Shown here one piece after another: positions 7,146 through 16,619 of a stretch of DNA of 64,000 nt. Origin of the DNA: Streptosporangium carneum. GTDB lineage: Bacteria; Actinomycetota; Actinomycetes; Streptosporangiales; Streptosporangiaceae. Position 1 is the first letter of the stretch; each line of letters opens with the position of its first letter. A program made the position numbers and the translations under genes. Location of the stretch: NCBI RefSeq assembly GCF_027922005.1, contig NZ_BSEV01000005.1, forward strand, positions 62,001 to 126,000, in the 5' to 3' direction. The notes beneath the pieces were generated by a model. That model saw nothing but the letters and a program-made list of their open reading frames with translations, had not been told where the DNA came from and made no database searches.

Positions 7146-10100
7146 TCAGAGCGAGGACTGGCGCGGGACGCCGCGCCGGGCGCGGGCCAGGCCGAGCGCG
7201 TCGCCGATCTCCTCGAACATCCGCCCCGCCGCCTCCCCGTCGCCCAGGGCGAGCAGGGCGTATCCCTCCAGACGCCGGAAGCCCGACCTGCGGGCGGAGA
7301 CCAGGGCGTGGCTCGCGTGGCGCGTGCTCGCGGTCGTGTCGCCGAGCAGCCCATGGGTGACCGCGAGCTCGATGTGCGTCTGGGTGATGTCGTAGTGGAG
7401 CTGCTTGGCCAGCGCCAGCTCCAGTGCCCGCTCGTGGAGTCTGAGCGCCTTCTCCGGGGAGTCGCCGCGCGCGGCCGCCCCCAGCGCGTTGGTCGCCGAC
7501 GTCTCCGACTTGCCGTCGCCGATCGTCCGCGCCAGGTCCCTGGCCCGTACGGCGAGGGCGCGGGCGGTGACGGGATCGCCCAGGTCGTTGTGGACGGCGG
7601 CCAGCGAGGAGAGGGCGTCGACCGCGCCGTAGTCGCTCCTGAGCGACTCGAACAGCTCCACGGCGCGGCCGAGCTGGGACAGGGCGAGGTCGAGGTCCCC
7701 CCTGTGGTGGGAGACCACGCCGAGGTTGCCCAGGCCGAGGGCCTCGCCCATGGCGGAGGAGCGCTCGCGTTCGCATCTCAGGGCCTCGCCGAGCTGCTCG
7801 GCGGCGTGGTCCAGGTTTCCCAGGTAGATGTTGGTCAGCCCGAGGTTGCCGAGGTTGGAGATCATCCCCCGGTACACGCCCAGCCTTCTGTTGGACTCGA
7901 TGGCGCGCAGGTAGTACCCGGAGGCCTCCCTCGGCTCACCCCGGCTGATGTGGAGCGTGCCCAGCCTGCCCAGCGCCGCGGCCTCCGACTCGAGCCATCC
8001 CGCCTTCCTGGACAGCTCCAGCACCGCGGTGTGGTGTTCGAACGCGCCCGCGCGGTCGCCGAGGATCATGTGGGCGTCGGCCAGGCTGCTGCGCATCGCG
8101 GCCTGCGCGGCGTGGTCGCCCGCCGCCTCGGCGGAGGCGAGGCCCGCCATGGCGTGCCGCATCCAGCCGGAGGAGTGCCTGCGCAGGTACCAGTAGCCCC
8201 GCAGGGCGTCGACGAGCAGCCACTGCGTCCTGCCCCCGGTCTCCTCGGCCAGGGCGACGACGTTGTTCAGCTCCGCCTCGAGCCAGCTCAGCGCCGAGGC
8301 CTCGGAGTCGAACGACGGCCGAGCCTGCAGATCGAGCGGGAGGTAGACCATCTGGGGGCAGATCAGCTCCGAGGCCGCCCGCGTGTGCCTGAGGTACCAC
8401 AGGGCCAGCCGCTCGCGCGTCCGCCGCTGCTCGGCCTCCGGCTCCTCCTCGGCGAACCGCTCCAGGGCGTAGAGCCTGAGCAGGTCGTGCAGGGCGAAGC
8501 GGTCGCCCTCGCCGCCGTGGACGAGGTGGGACCTCCACAGCACCCGCAGCAGCGGCTCGACCTCCAGCTGGTCCGCCCCCAGCATCGCCGCCGCCGCGGC
8601 GGGCGTGAAGTCGGGCCCGGGAACCGCGCCGAGGGCGCGCAGCAGCCGCCTCGCCTCGTACGGCAGCCGCCGGTAGGAGGCCTCGAACGTCGAGCGGATG
8701 GCATGACGCCTGTCGATGTCGCCGTCGAGCGCGCTCAGCCGGTCCTCGCCTCCCAGCCTTCCCAGGTAGGCCGAGACGCTGAGCCCGGGCTCGCTCACGA
8801 TCTGCGTGGCGGCGAGCCTGAGCGCCAGCGGGAGGTGGCCGCAGAACTCCGCGAGCCCCTCGCACTCCGCGCCGGTGATCCTCTCCACGAGCTCGCGCGA
8901 CTCCTCCCGCGGCATCACCTCGACCGTGATCCGCCTGACCCCCTCCAGGACCAGGGAGTCGAGCCGGTCGCGGCTGGTGATCAGGGCGCAGGAGGGGAGC
9001 GGCGGAAGCAGCGGCCTGACCTGGGCGCCGTCGAACGCGTTGTCCAGGAGCACGAGCGTCCGCCGCCCGGCCAGCAGGCTCCGGTAGAGGGCGGAGGCCT
9101 CCTCCGTGGCCAGGGGGACCTGCTCGGCGGGCACGCCGAGCGAGCGCAGGAACTGCGCCAGGGCGTCGAGCGGATGCAGCGGGCGGGTCGAGGGGGTGAA
9201 GCCGCGCAGGTCGACGTAGAGCTGGCCGTCGGGGAAGCGGTCGGCGGCGTGGTTGGCCCAGTGCACGGACAGGGCCGTCTTGCCGACTCCGCCGGTTCCG
9301 GTGAGGGCGCAGAAGACCGAGGCGCGCCCCCCGGCGGGGGAGGCGGGGAAGAGGTCGTCGAGGGCGCGCAGGTAGGCGGTGCGGCCCACGAAGTCGACGA
9401 CCCCCGCGGGGATCTGGCGCGGGGTCGGCGCCGCCTGTGGCCGGTTGGAGACGATCTCGGGAGCCAGGAGCAGCCCGGGGTCCTCATTGAGGATGCGTTC
9501 GTGCAGGGCGCGCAGCTCCGGGTTCGGGGGCACCCCGAGCTCGTCGTCGAGGATTCCGCAGGCGGTCTGGTAGGCGTCGACGGCCTCGGCCGTCCGCCCG
9601 CAGCGGTGGAGCGAGAGCATCAGCAGCCCCCACGCCGGCTCGCGGAAGGGGTTCCTGCCGGTGAACTCCCGCAGACCGGCGACCAGGTCCTCGTGCTGTC
9701 CCAGGGCGAGCCTGGCGGTGACGGAGTCCTCGTAGGCGGAGAGGCGAAGCTCCTCCAGCCTGCTGCGGTCCGGCCACAGCCACTGGGGGAGCGGGAGCCC
9801 GTCGAGCAGCTCACCGCGCCACATCGCCAGCGCGTCGCCCAGATGACCGGTCGCCTCCCGGAAGCGCGCCGCGGTGAGCGCCTGCCGGCCGCGTGTCACC
9901 AGCTTCTCGAACACGGCCGCGTCGTAGCGGCTCTCCTCGACCGTGAGCAGGTAACCGTTGCCGTTCAGGGAGACGCTCTCGTCGAGGAGCCTGCGCAGCT
10001 CGGAGACGTAGGACTGCAGGTTCGCGCGCGCGGAGGCGGGCCTGCGCTCCTCCCAGAGGGCCTCGAGCAGTTCGTCGGCGGGCACGAGGGTGTTGGCGCG

Positions 10101-10223
10101 TAAGAGGAGGATCGCGAGCAGGGTGCGTGTTTTGCGACGCTTCGGGACGAGGATTCGTCCCGAAGCGTCACGTATCTCCAGCGGACCAAGTACACGGAAT
10201 TCGACCACGGAGAAGTCTCCCAC
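7146..10223 (-). CDS. AfsR/SARP-type transcriptional activator (BTAD, NB-ARC, TPR)
   Basis: 1025 aa. Residues ~8-100 form the winged-helix DNA-binding domain (FRVLGPLEI start), ~105-245 the bacterial transcriptional activation domain, ~275-560 an NB-ARC-type ATPase with P-loop GTGGVGKT (309-316) and LVLLDNA Walker B, and the C-terminal ~400 residues TPR repeats. This is the AfsR layout, used to activate secondary-metabolite or signalling genes. The start is a GTG at 10223; a second GTG at 10208 (just before VEFRVLG) is an equally possible start. It lies directly upstream of the exporter gene on the same strand, and the three copies of the shared element nearby are its likely targets. That link is inferred. 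Confidence 0.85.
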   Translation of the reverse strand: MGDFSVVEFRVLGPLEIRDASGRILVPKRRKTRTLLAILLLRANTLVPADELLEALWEERRPASARANLQSYVSELRRLLDESVSLNGNGYLLTVEESRYDAAVFEKLVTRGRQALTAARFREATGHLGDALAMWRGELLDGLPLPQWLWPDRSRLEELRLSAYEDSVTARLALGQHEDLVAGLREFTGRNPFREPAWGLLMLSLHRCGRTAEAVDAYQTACGILDDELGVPPNPELRALHERILNEDPGLLLAPEIVSNRPQAAPTPRQIPAGVVDFVGRTAYLRALDDLFPASPAGGRASVFCALTGTGGVGKTALSVHWANHAADRFPDGQLYVDLRGFTPSTRPLHPLDALAQFLRSLGVPAEQVPLATEEASALYRSLLAGRRTLVLLDNAFDGAQVRPLLPPLPSCALITSRDRLDSLVLEGVRRITVEVMPREESRELVERITGAECEGLAEFCGHLPLALRLAATQIVSEPGLSVSAYLGRLGGEDRLSALDGDIDRRHAIRSTFEASYRRLPYEARRLLRALGAVPGPDFTPAAAAAMLGADQLEVEPLLRVLWRSHLVHGGEGDRFALHDLLRLYALERFAEEEPEAEQRRTRERLALWYLRHTRAASELICPQMVYLPLDLQARPSFDSEASALSWLEAELNNVVALAEETGGRTQWLLVDALRGYWYLRRHSSGWMRHAMAGLASAEAAGDHAAQAAMRSSLADAHMILGDRAGAFEHHTAVLELSRKAGWLESEAAALGRLGTLHISRGEPREASGYYLRAIESNRRLGVYRGMISNLGNLGLTNIYLGNLDHAAEQLGEALRCERERSSAMGEALGLGNLGVVSHHRGDLDLALSQLGRAVELFESLRSDYGAVDALSSLAAVHNDLGDPVTARALAVRARDLARTIGDGKSETSATNALGAAARGDSPEKALRLHERALELALAKQLHYDITQTHIELAVTHGLLGDTTASTRHASHALVSARRSGFRRLEGYALLALGDGEAAGRMFEEIGDALGLARARRGVPRQSSL

Positions 10224-10462
10224 CGCTCGTCTTTCACGGCTGGGCTTTCCGGTGTCTGATGTGCCCGCGGTCCAGCCGGTGGTTCAGGGGTTCGGGATCC
10301 CGGGAGCCGAGATCGTGAAGGCGCGGAGGCGTCGGATCACACGACCCCAGGGGGGGTTCGCGGGTCGCGCCGTCGCGGAGGCGCCTTCGTCTGCGGGAGG
10401 CCGGGGAGCCGGGGAGTCGTGAGCGCGTGCCCCGCAGGGCACGGGGAGACCGGTCGGGCGCC

Positions 10463-11917
10463 TCAGATGCTCAACAGCTCGGCGGCGGCCTGGGCGTTGG
10501 CGCGGGCGGCGCCGTACGTGGCCAGGTAGGTCGCTCCCTCGGGGCGCCAGATCGGCAGGCCCATCTCCACGACCGTGGCGTCGGGACGGGCGGCCAGCAG
10601 TTCGGAGACCACCGTCTGGCTGGTCTCGTAGCGGTGGGCGTCCTTGACCACGACGATCAGGGAACGGCCGATGGCACGCTCCAGGATGTCCGGCACGTCC
10701 GCGTCCTCGGGTTTGACCCGGACGACCTCCGCCTGCGGCATCAGGGGGGAGAAACCCCACGGAACGTCTCCGACCGCGATGGTCGGCGGAGTCTCCACCT
10801 CGACCACCAGCGGGTCGACGAGCGGGGACGTCGCGCCGGTGAGGGTGACCGCGCGGCGGGCCGCGGTCAGGCCGATCACGCTCTCCTCCGCCTGTCCCGT
10901 CTGGGGCGAGCCGAACCAGGCGCGCAGACGGTTCACGCGCTCGGCCGCCGCCTCCAGCCTGGCCGCGGGCAGCCGCCCGTCCCCCACCGCGGCGACGATC
11001 TCGTCGATGATCCGGCGGACGTCCTCCTCGGTCGGTATCGGGCCCAGGCAGAGCAGGTCGGCCCCGGCGGCGAGCGAGAGCACCGCGCCGCCGGCCAGGC
11101 CGACGCTCTCGGTGATGGCGTGCATGTCGAGGGCGTCGGTGATGACCACGCCGTCGTAGCCCATCTCGCCGCGCAGCAGGCTGGTCAGGGCGGTCGAGGA
11201 CAGCGTGGCGGGAGCCGCGCCGGTCAGCGCGGGGACCCGGACGTGCGCGGTCATGATGGACTTGGTCCCGGCGTCGATCGCGGCGCGGAAGGGCGCGAGC
11301 TCTCGTTCGCGCAGCAGTTCGACGGACGCGTCGACGAGCGGGATCTCCAGGTGGGAGTCCTGCCGGGTGGCGCCGTGGCCGGGGAAGTGCTTGACGCAGG
11401 CGGCCACGCAGGCCGACTGGAGGCCGTGGACGGCCGCGACGGTGTGCCGCGACACCAGGGCGGTGTCCGACCCGAAGGAGCGGGTGCCGATCACCGGGTT
11501 GTCGGCGGCGGTGTTGACGTCGGCGGACGGGGCCATGTCCAGGTTGACGCCGCAGGAGGCCAGCTCGTCGCCGATGGACCGGTAGACCCGCTGGGTCAGC
11601 TCGACGTCGTCGACCGCGCCGAGGGCGGCGTTGCCCGGGTAGGGGCTGCCCACGTGGTAGGCGAGACGGGTGACGTCGCCGCCCTCCTCGTCCAGCGAGA
11701 TGACCGGGTCGCCGGCCTCGCGCAGGCGGGAGGTGAGCGCCGAGAGCTGGGCGGGGTCGGCGACGTTGAAGCCGAACAGGGTGACGCCGCCGAGACCGTT
11801 CTCCAGGTCGTGGAGAACCCAGTCGGGAGCGATGGTGCCCTTGAACGCGACGAGCAGCGTTCCGGCCGCGAGACGACGCAGCCTCTGATCGCTGGAAGCC
11901 GCGATGAGCTCAGACAT
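10463..11917 (-). CDS. nagZ: Glycoside hydrolase family 3 beta-N-acetylhexosaminidase (NagZ-like)
   Basis: 484 aa. The NagZ-type GH3 signature KHFPGHG is at residues 176-182, followed by DSH (187-189) whose His is the acid/base in this subgroup; the nucleophile Asp261 lies in VITDALDM. A C-terminal domain of ~150 residues follows the TIM barrel. There is no clear signal peptide, so it probably acts in the cytoplasm, releasing GlcNAc from imported muropeptides or chitooligosaccharides. It is the last gene of a minus-strand unit behind two sugar permeases and a binding protein (101 nt gap), which fits processing of the imported sugar. Confidence 0.85.
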   Translation of the reverse strand: MSELIAASSDQRLRRLAAGTLLVAFKGTIAPDWVLHDLENGLGGVTLFGFNVADPAQLSALTSRLREAGDPVISLDEEGGDVTRLAYHVGSPYPGNAALGAVDDVELTQRVYRSIGDELASCGVNLDMAPSADVNTAADNPVIGTRSFGSDTALVSRHTVAAVHGLQSACVAACVKHFPGHGATRQDSHLEIPLVDASVELLRERELAPFRAAIDAGTKSIMTAHVRVPALTGAAPATLSSTALTSLLRGEMGYDGVVITDALDMHAITESVGLAGGAVLSLAAGADLLCLGPIPTEEDVRRIIDEIVAAVGDGRLPAARLEAAAERVNRLRAWFGSPQTGQAEESVIGLTAARRAVTLTGATSPLVDPLVVEVETPPTIAVGDVPWGFSPLMPQAEVVRVKPEDADVPDILERAIGRSLIVVVKDAHRYETSQTVVSELLAARPDATVVEMGLPIWRPEGATYLATYGAARANAQAAAELLSI

Positions 11918-12018
11918 GGCGGTAGATGCTCCTTACCTGAGATGAGGAGTTTCGGATGGGGAAAGGGCGGTACGGCTCGCGCCTTGTGGGTGCGGAGCCG
12001 TACCGGCACCAGCGGGGG

Positions 12019-12870
12019 TCAGCCCTTGACGGCGCCCGCGACGAGACCGGAGACCATCCGTCGCTGCACCAGGAGGAAGAAGATGACGACGGGGATGGTC
12101 ATCACCGTTGAGGCGGCCATGATGGACCCCCAGTCGGTCGTGTTGCGGCCGAAGAAGTACCGCAGCGCGATCGGCATGGTGTATTTGGTGTCGTCCTGCA
12201 TGAGCACCAGCGCGAAGAAGAACTCGTTCCACGCGGCGATGAAGGAGAAGATGCTCGTGGCCACCAGGCCGGGGGCGACCAGCGGGAACAACACCTGCCA
12301 GAAGGTGCGGAAGCGGGTCGCGCCGTCGATCGCGGCGGCCTCCTCCAGCTCCCTGGGGACGGCCGCGACGAAGTTGCGCAGCATCCAGATGGCGAACGGC
12401 AGCGTCAGGCCGACGTTGATCACGACGAGGCCGAGGATCTCGTTGTACAGCCCGGCGCGCTTGGCCATCAGGAACAGCGAGATGCCCAGGGCCTCGGCCG
12501 GCACCATCTGCACGATGAGCAGCAGGACCAGGAAGGTCGCGCGGAAGCGGAACTTGAACCTGGCCACGGCGACCGAGGCGAGCAGCGCGAGAACCGCGCC
12601 GACCACCACGGTGCTGAGGGCCACGATGAGGCTGTTGCCCAGATAGAGCCAGATGGAGTGGCCGGCGACGCCCTCGGTGAAGATGCCGGCGAAGTGCTCC
12701 AGCGTCGGCTCCGTCGGCAGGGGCCTGAGCTCCAGGGAGGAGATGTCGGCCTCTGACTTGAACGACGTGGAGACCATCCAGAAGACCGGGAAGATCGCGG
12801 CCAGGAAGACGACGATCCCGGCGGCGTTGAGCCCGACGCGGCCGAGCCGGGCGCGGAGTGCCGGGTTCAT
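12019..12870 (-). CDS. Sugar ABC transporter permease (MalG/DasC type)
   Basis: 283 aa inner-membrane permease with six predicted membrane segments. It carries the ATPase-coupling EAA loop (EEAAAIDGATRFRTFWQVL, around residue 190) of carbohydrate-uptake CUT1 permeases. The ATG at 12870 overlaps the stop codon of the preceding permease (ATGA), so the pair is translationally coupled. No ATPase gene is present; CUT1 importers in actinomycetes usually share a distant MsiK-type ATPase. The neighbouring NagZ and ROK regulator suggest an amino-sugar substrate. Confidence 0.88.
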   Translation of the reverse strand: MNPALRARLGRVGLNAAGIVVFLAAIFPVFWMVSTSFKSEADISSLELRPLPTEPTLEHFAGIFTEGVAGHSIWLYLGNSLIVALSTVVVGAVLALLASVAVARFKFRFRATFLVLLLIVQMVPAEALGISLFLMAKRAGLYNEILGLVVINVGLTLPFAIWMLRNFVAAVPRELEEAAAIDGATRFRTFWQVLFPLVAPGLVATSIFSFIAAWNEFFFALVLMQDDTKYTMPIALRYFFGRNTTDWGSIMAASTVMTIPVVIFFLLVQRRMVSGLVAGAVKG

Positions 12871-13883
12871 CGGAGCTCCTCCTGTCGGACCATCTGACGG
12901 ACGTAGACGAACGTGACCGCGAGCAGGATCAGCGTCAGCACGACGGCGATCGCCGAGCCGATGCCCATCTTCGGCGGTGCGGAGAACGCCTCGGCGTAGG
13001 AGTAGAGGGACAGGTTGAAGGCGTCGCGCGTGGCCACACCGCCCGCGAGCGTGTGCAGCTGGGTGAAGACCTTGAAGTCCCAGATGATGGACAGCACCAG
13101 CAGCACCGAGAAGACCGGCCGTAGCAGCGGGAAGGTGATCTTCCAGAAGATCCGCCACGCGGTGGCGCCGTCGACCCTGGCCGCCTCGTACAGCGCCGAG
13201 GAGATGCTCTTGAGACCGGCGAGCACCGAGACCGCGATGAAGGGGAACGACTGCCACACCACGCACAGGATCAGCACGGTGTACAGCGGCGCGGGCTCGA
13301 GGAACCAGACGAAGCCCGACCAGTCCGACCTGCCGAACAGCGCCTGCGACAGGAAGTCGGGCAGCAGGTTCAGCACCCAGTTGGCGACGCCGTTGCGGTC
13401 GTCGAACAGCCAGCGGAAGATGATCGCCGAGCTGATCGCCGGGGTGGCCCAGGCGAGCATCGAGCCGATCACCACCAGGGTGGACATCTTCTTGCCGAGC
13501 TTGTTGAGCAGCAGCCCGACCAGGGTGCCGATGACCAGGGTGAGCGTCACCGCGATCAGGGCGAAGATGACGGTGTTGCGCAGGGCCGCCCAGAAGAGGT
13601 CCGACTCGACGATCTTCTGGTAGTTGCCGACTCCGACCGACTCGGCGGGATAACCGCGAATCTCCCTCAGTCCCACCTTCTGGAAGGACATCTGGATCAT
13701 CTGGACCAACGGGTAAAGCAGCAGCCCGCCGATGACGATCATCGCCGGGAGCAGCAACCCGTAGGGGAGATATCTCGGGTTGAGCGCTGAACGCGGGTTA
13801 GCGGGGCGGAGCCCACGCTTCGAACCGCCGGCCTTGCGGCCGCCGTCCGAAGCGTGGGCCTGCCTCGACGTGGTCGTCGTCAT
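12867..13883 (-). CDS. Sugar ABC transporter permease (MalF/DasB type)
   Basis: 338 aa with a charged N-terminal tail of ~45 residues and six membrane segments starting at YLPYGLLLPA. The EAA loop reads EAARVDGATAWRIFWKITFP. It is the partner of the permease encoded immediately downstream (4-nt overlap) and begins 2 nt after the stop codon of the solute-binding lipoprotein gene. Together the three form a CUT1-type importer lacking its own ATPase. Confidence 0.88.
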   Translation of the reverse strand: MTTTTSRQAHASDGGRKAGGSKRGLRPANPRSALNPRYLPYGLLLPAMIVIGGLLLYPLVQMIQMSFQKVGLREIRGYPAESVGVGNYQKIVESDLFWAALRNTVIFALIAVTLTLVIGTLVGLLLNKLGKKMSTLVVIGSMLAWATPAISSAIIFRWLFDDRNGVANWVLNLLPDFLSQALFGRSDWSGFVWFLEPAPLYTVLILCVVWQSFPFIAVSVLAGLKSISSALYEAARVDGATAWRIFWKITFPLLRPVFSVLLVLSIIWDFKVFTQLHTLAGGVATRDAFNLSLYSYAEAFSAPPKMGIGSAIAVVLTLILLAVTFVYVRQMVRQEELR

Positions 13884-13885
13884 GG

Positions 13886-15232
13886 CTACTGGTTCAGCAG
13901 CTCTTCGACCTGCTTGCCTGCCTCGTCCGTGGCGGCCTCAAGGGTCTTCTTGCCCTGGACGATGTCACGCAGCATGTTGTGGATGACCAGCTTGTTCTTG
14001 TCGACCTCGACCCAGTTCGGGCTGGCGGGCAGGCCCTTGCCGTTGACCAGACCGGCGGCGAACGGGCCGAGCCACTCGTCGCTCTTGTACTTCTCGCCCT
14101 GCAGCAGCGAGCCGTAGGTCGGGAACAGGCCCATGGCGTCGGCGTTGGCCTGGTTGTTCTCCTCGGTCATGAGCATCTGGATCAGCTCCCACGCGGCCTC
14201 GGGGTGCTTGGAGTCCTTGCCGATGGCGAGGTCCGAGCCTCCCGCGAACTGCGGGGCGATGTTGCCGTCCTTGGCCGGGAGGGCGAAGGCGCCGACGTTC
14301 TCGCTCTCGGAGAGCTTCTTGTTCGTCTTGCTGATCTCGGCCTTGGCCCAGGAGCCGTCGATGTACATGCCGGTCTTGCCGTTGGCGAAGTTCCTGGCGA
14401 TCTCGATGGAGTTGCGGCCGAGGGAGGCCACGGGGGAGACCTTGTGGGCCGTGATCAGGTCCGTGTAGAACTTGATGCCCTCGCGAGCGGTCGGCTCGCT
14501 CAGCTTCGAGACCCACTTGCCGTTCTCGCTCTTGGCGATCTCGCCGCCCACGCCCCAGACGAAGGGGGCGAGGGACTGCATCATGTCGCTGCCGCCGTTG
14601 AACTCGAAGCCGGCGGTGCCCTTCTTCTTCTCGCTGATGGTCTTGGCCGCGGCGACCAGCTCGTCCCAGGTCTTCGGGACCTCGAGCTTGAGCTCCTTGA
14701 ACCAGTCCTTGCGGTAGATGACCGCGCGGTCACCGGCCATCCACGGCACGCCGTAGATCTTGCCGTCAAGGGTGTCGGTGTCCCACATGCCCTGCGAGAT
14801 GCCGCCCTTGCCGGGGAAGGCGCCGACCTTGTCGGTGAGGTCGAGGAAGACGTCCTGGGCGGCCCAGGTGATGACGTCGGTGTTGCCGATCTCGGTGACG
14901 TCGGGGGTCTCGCTGCCGGCCGCCGCCGCCTGGAACTTCTCGGCGTAGCCGGTCCACGGCGACCACTGCACGTTCACCTTCGCGCCGGTGTTCTTCTCGA
15001 AGTCGGCGACGACCTTCTCCATGACCGACTTCTGCTCCGGGGTCGGGTCGCCCCAGCGCCAGAAGGAGAGGGTCTGGCCCGCGTACTTGGGGCCTGCGCT
15101 GGAAGCCGCCGCGGACGGGTCGGCGGACGCGCTGTCACTGGTGCTGGTGCTGGTGCCGCTCCCACATGCGGCGAGGCCCAGTGCCAGGACGGCGGTCGTT
15201 GCCGTCGAAACGGCGATCTTCGTGAACTTCAC
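13886..15232 (-). CDS. Sugar ABC transporter solute-binding lipoprotein (DasA/NgcE-like)
   Basis: 448 aa. The start is a GTG at 15232 (KFTKIAVS follows) with a GGGAGAA site upstream; a longer frame upstream is unlikely because it would precede the signal peptide. A lipoprotein signal peptide ends in LAAC with Cys23 as the lipidation site, followed by a Ser/Thr/Ala linker. The mature part is a family 1 extracellular solute-binding protein with the LSFWRWGDPTPEQKSVM start and two-domain fold. It captures a sugar outside the membrane for the two permeases that follow. Amino-sugar or muropeptide-derived oligosaccharide is the likely ligand given nagZ in the same unit. Confidence 0.88.
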   Translation of the reverse strand: MKFTKIAVSTATTAVLALGLAACGSGTSTSTSDSASADPSAAASSAGPKYAGQTLSFWRWGDPTPEQKSVMEKVVADFEKNTGAKVNVQWSPWTGYAEKFQAAAAGSETPDVTEIGNTDVITWAAQDVFLDLTDKVGAFPGKGGISQGMWDTDTLDGKIYGVPWMAGDRAVIYRKDWFKELKLEVPKTWDELVAAAKTISEKKKGTAGFEFNGGSDMMQSLAPFVWGVGGEIAKSENGKWVSKLSEPTAREGIKFYTDLITAHKVSPVASLGRNSIEIARNFANGKTGMYIDGSWAKAEISKTNKKLSESENVGAFALPAKDGNIAPQFAGGSDLAIGKDSKHPEAAWELIQMLMTEENNQANADAMGLFPTYGSLLQGEKYKSDEWLGPFAAGLVNGKGLPASPNWVEVDKNKLVIHNMLRDIVQGKKTLEAATDEAGKQVEELLNQ

Positions 15233-15365
15233 TTGGGGTTCTCCCTTCCCGGCTTCGCGTCGGGGTCGCGCTTCGTGCGTCGGCGGGGATCCCCGGGACC
15301 TCGCCGTACGTAATCGAAGTTCTGTCCAGGTCCGAGGCTTCACCTGCTTGCCTGCGGGCCGACTG

Positions 15366-15412
15366 CCGCTAAACTAACAAGAAACTTTCTTAAAAGAAAC
15401 GATCGTTAGCGG
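15366..15412. promoter_or_regulatory. Operator-like dyad between the sugar importer and the ROK regulator
   Basis: An AT-rich 47-bp region with nested symmetry: outer arms CCGCTAA (15366-15372) and TTAGCGG (15406-15412), next arms CTAAC (15374-15378) and GTTAG (15405-15409), a perfect palindrome AAGAAACTTTCTT (15379-15391) and another, AACGATCGTT (15398-15407). AAGAAAC occurs twice in direct orientation (15379, 15394). It sits in the divergent promoter region and is the probable binding site of the ROK protein. Confidence 0.65.
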
Positions 15413-15435
15413 ATCGTGACGGGGGGAAACCGATC

Positions 15436-16608
15436 TTGACCAGACGTCCGGGCACCCCTCGGCTGCTGCGCCAGCTCAACGACCGCGCGGCCCTGGAACT
15501 CCTGCTTTCCAGTGGCCCGCTCACCCGTGCTGAGCTGGGAGAACTCACCGGGCTCTCCAAGGTGACCGCGGGTCAGCTGCTCGCCAGACTCGAGGACCGC
15601 AGACTCGTCGCGATGGTCGGCGAGCAGGCGGGCGGGCGGGGACCGAACGCGGCGCTGTACGGCGTCGTGCCCTCGTGCGCCTACGTCGCCGGACTGGACG
15701 TGCTGCCCGACCGGATCAGCGCCGGGGTCGCCGACATCACCGGGGAGACCGTCGCCGAGGTCTCCGTCAATCCCAGGGACCACGACGACCCGGTGCGGCT
15801 GGTGCACAGCGCCGTCCAGAAGGCGTGCGAGTCGGCGGGCATCACCCTCGCCCAGCTGCGCGCCTTCGTGATCGGCACCAGGGGCGTCGTCGACCCCAGG
15901 ACCGGCGACGTCAGGTTCTCCTTCGACCTGCCCTCCTGGCACGAGGGCGTGCTGGCCGAGCTCCGCCGCGACCTCAACGTCCCCGTGACGATCGAGAACG
16001 ACGTGAACCTGGCCGCGCTGGCCGAGCACTTCTGCGGCGCCGCCACGGAGGTCGAGGACTTCGTGCTCGTCTGGGCGGGCGTCGGCCAGGGCCTGGGGGT
16101 CATGCTCGGCGGACGCCTGCACCGGGGTTTCACCGGAGGCGCGGGCGAGATCGGCTGGCTCCCCGTCCCCGGCGAGCCGCTGCCCGTCAACGTGACCGAG
16201 CCCCAGTCGGGGTCGTTCCAGAGACTGGTCGGCGGCGACGCCGTGGCGGGCCTGGCGAACGCGTACGGCGTGCGGGCCGCGGGCCGGGGCGACTCGGTGG
16301 CCGACCACGTCCGGGCGGCGGTCTTCGACGGCGCGGAGGGCTTCCTGGACGAGCTGGCCGGACGTCTCGCGGTCGGTGTCGCGGCGGTCGCCGTGGTGCT
16401 CGACCCGGGGCTGATCGTGCTCAGCGGCCACATCGGCAGGGCGGGCGGGCCCGCGCTCGCGTCCAGGATCCAGGAGGCCGTGGCCAGGGTGTGCCCGAGC
16501 GAGCCGAAGGTGGTGATCTCGGAGGTCGAGGGCAACTCCGTGCTGCGCGGGGCGCTGGTCTCGGCCCTGCACCAGGCCCGCGAGCAGGTCTTCTCCGAGA
16601 CGGTGTGA
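15436..16608 (+). CDS. ROK family transcriptional regulator (NagC/Rok7B7-like)
   Basis: 390 aa starting at TTG 15436 behind a purine-rich GGGGGGAAA. Residues ~10-65 are a winged-helix DNA-binding domain (LTRAELGELTGLSKVTAGQLLARLE), followed by a ROK sugar-kinase-like domain. The sugar-binding ENDVN and FTGGAGEIGWLP segments are present, but the ATP-binding DxGxT motif at the start of the ROK domain is not evident (LDVLPDRISAG), so it is a sensor rather than a kinase. It is divergent from the sugar importer and 11 nt upstream of the dipeptidase gene. It likely controls both in response to a GlcNAc-type sugar. Confidence 0.85.
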   Translation: MTRRPGTPRLLRQLNDRAALELLLSSGPLTRAELGELTGLSKVTAGQLLARLEDRRLVAMVGEQAGGRGPNAALYGVVPSCAYVAGLDVLPDRISAGVADITGETVAEVSVNPRDHDDPVRLVHSAVQKACESAGITLAQLRAFVIGTRGVVDPRTGDVRFSFDLPSWHEGVLAELRRDLNVPVTIENDVNLAALAEHFCGAATEVEDFVLVWAGVGQGLGVMLGGRLHRGFTGGAGEIGWLPVPGEPLPVNVTEPQSGSFQRLVGGDAVAGLANAYGVRAAGRGDSVADHVRAAVFDGAEGFLDELAGRLAVGVAAVAVVLDPGLIVLSGHIGRAGGPALASRIQEAVARVCPSEPKVVISEVEGNSVLRGALVSALHQAREQVFSETV

Positions 16609-16619
16609 GAATTGCCGCT

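Noticed and set aside
6852..10103. A ~1080-codon plus-strand frame opposite the AfsR-type regulator
   Set aside because: Mirror frame of a gene with full BTAD/NB-ARC/TPR content; no motifs of its own.
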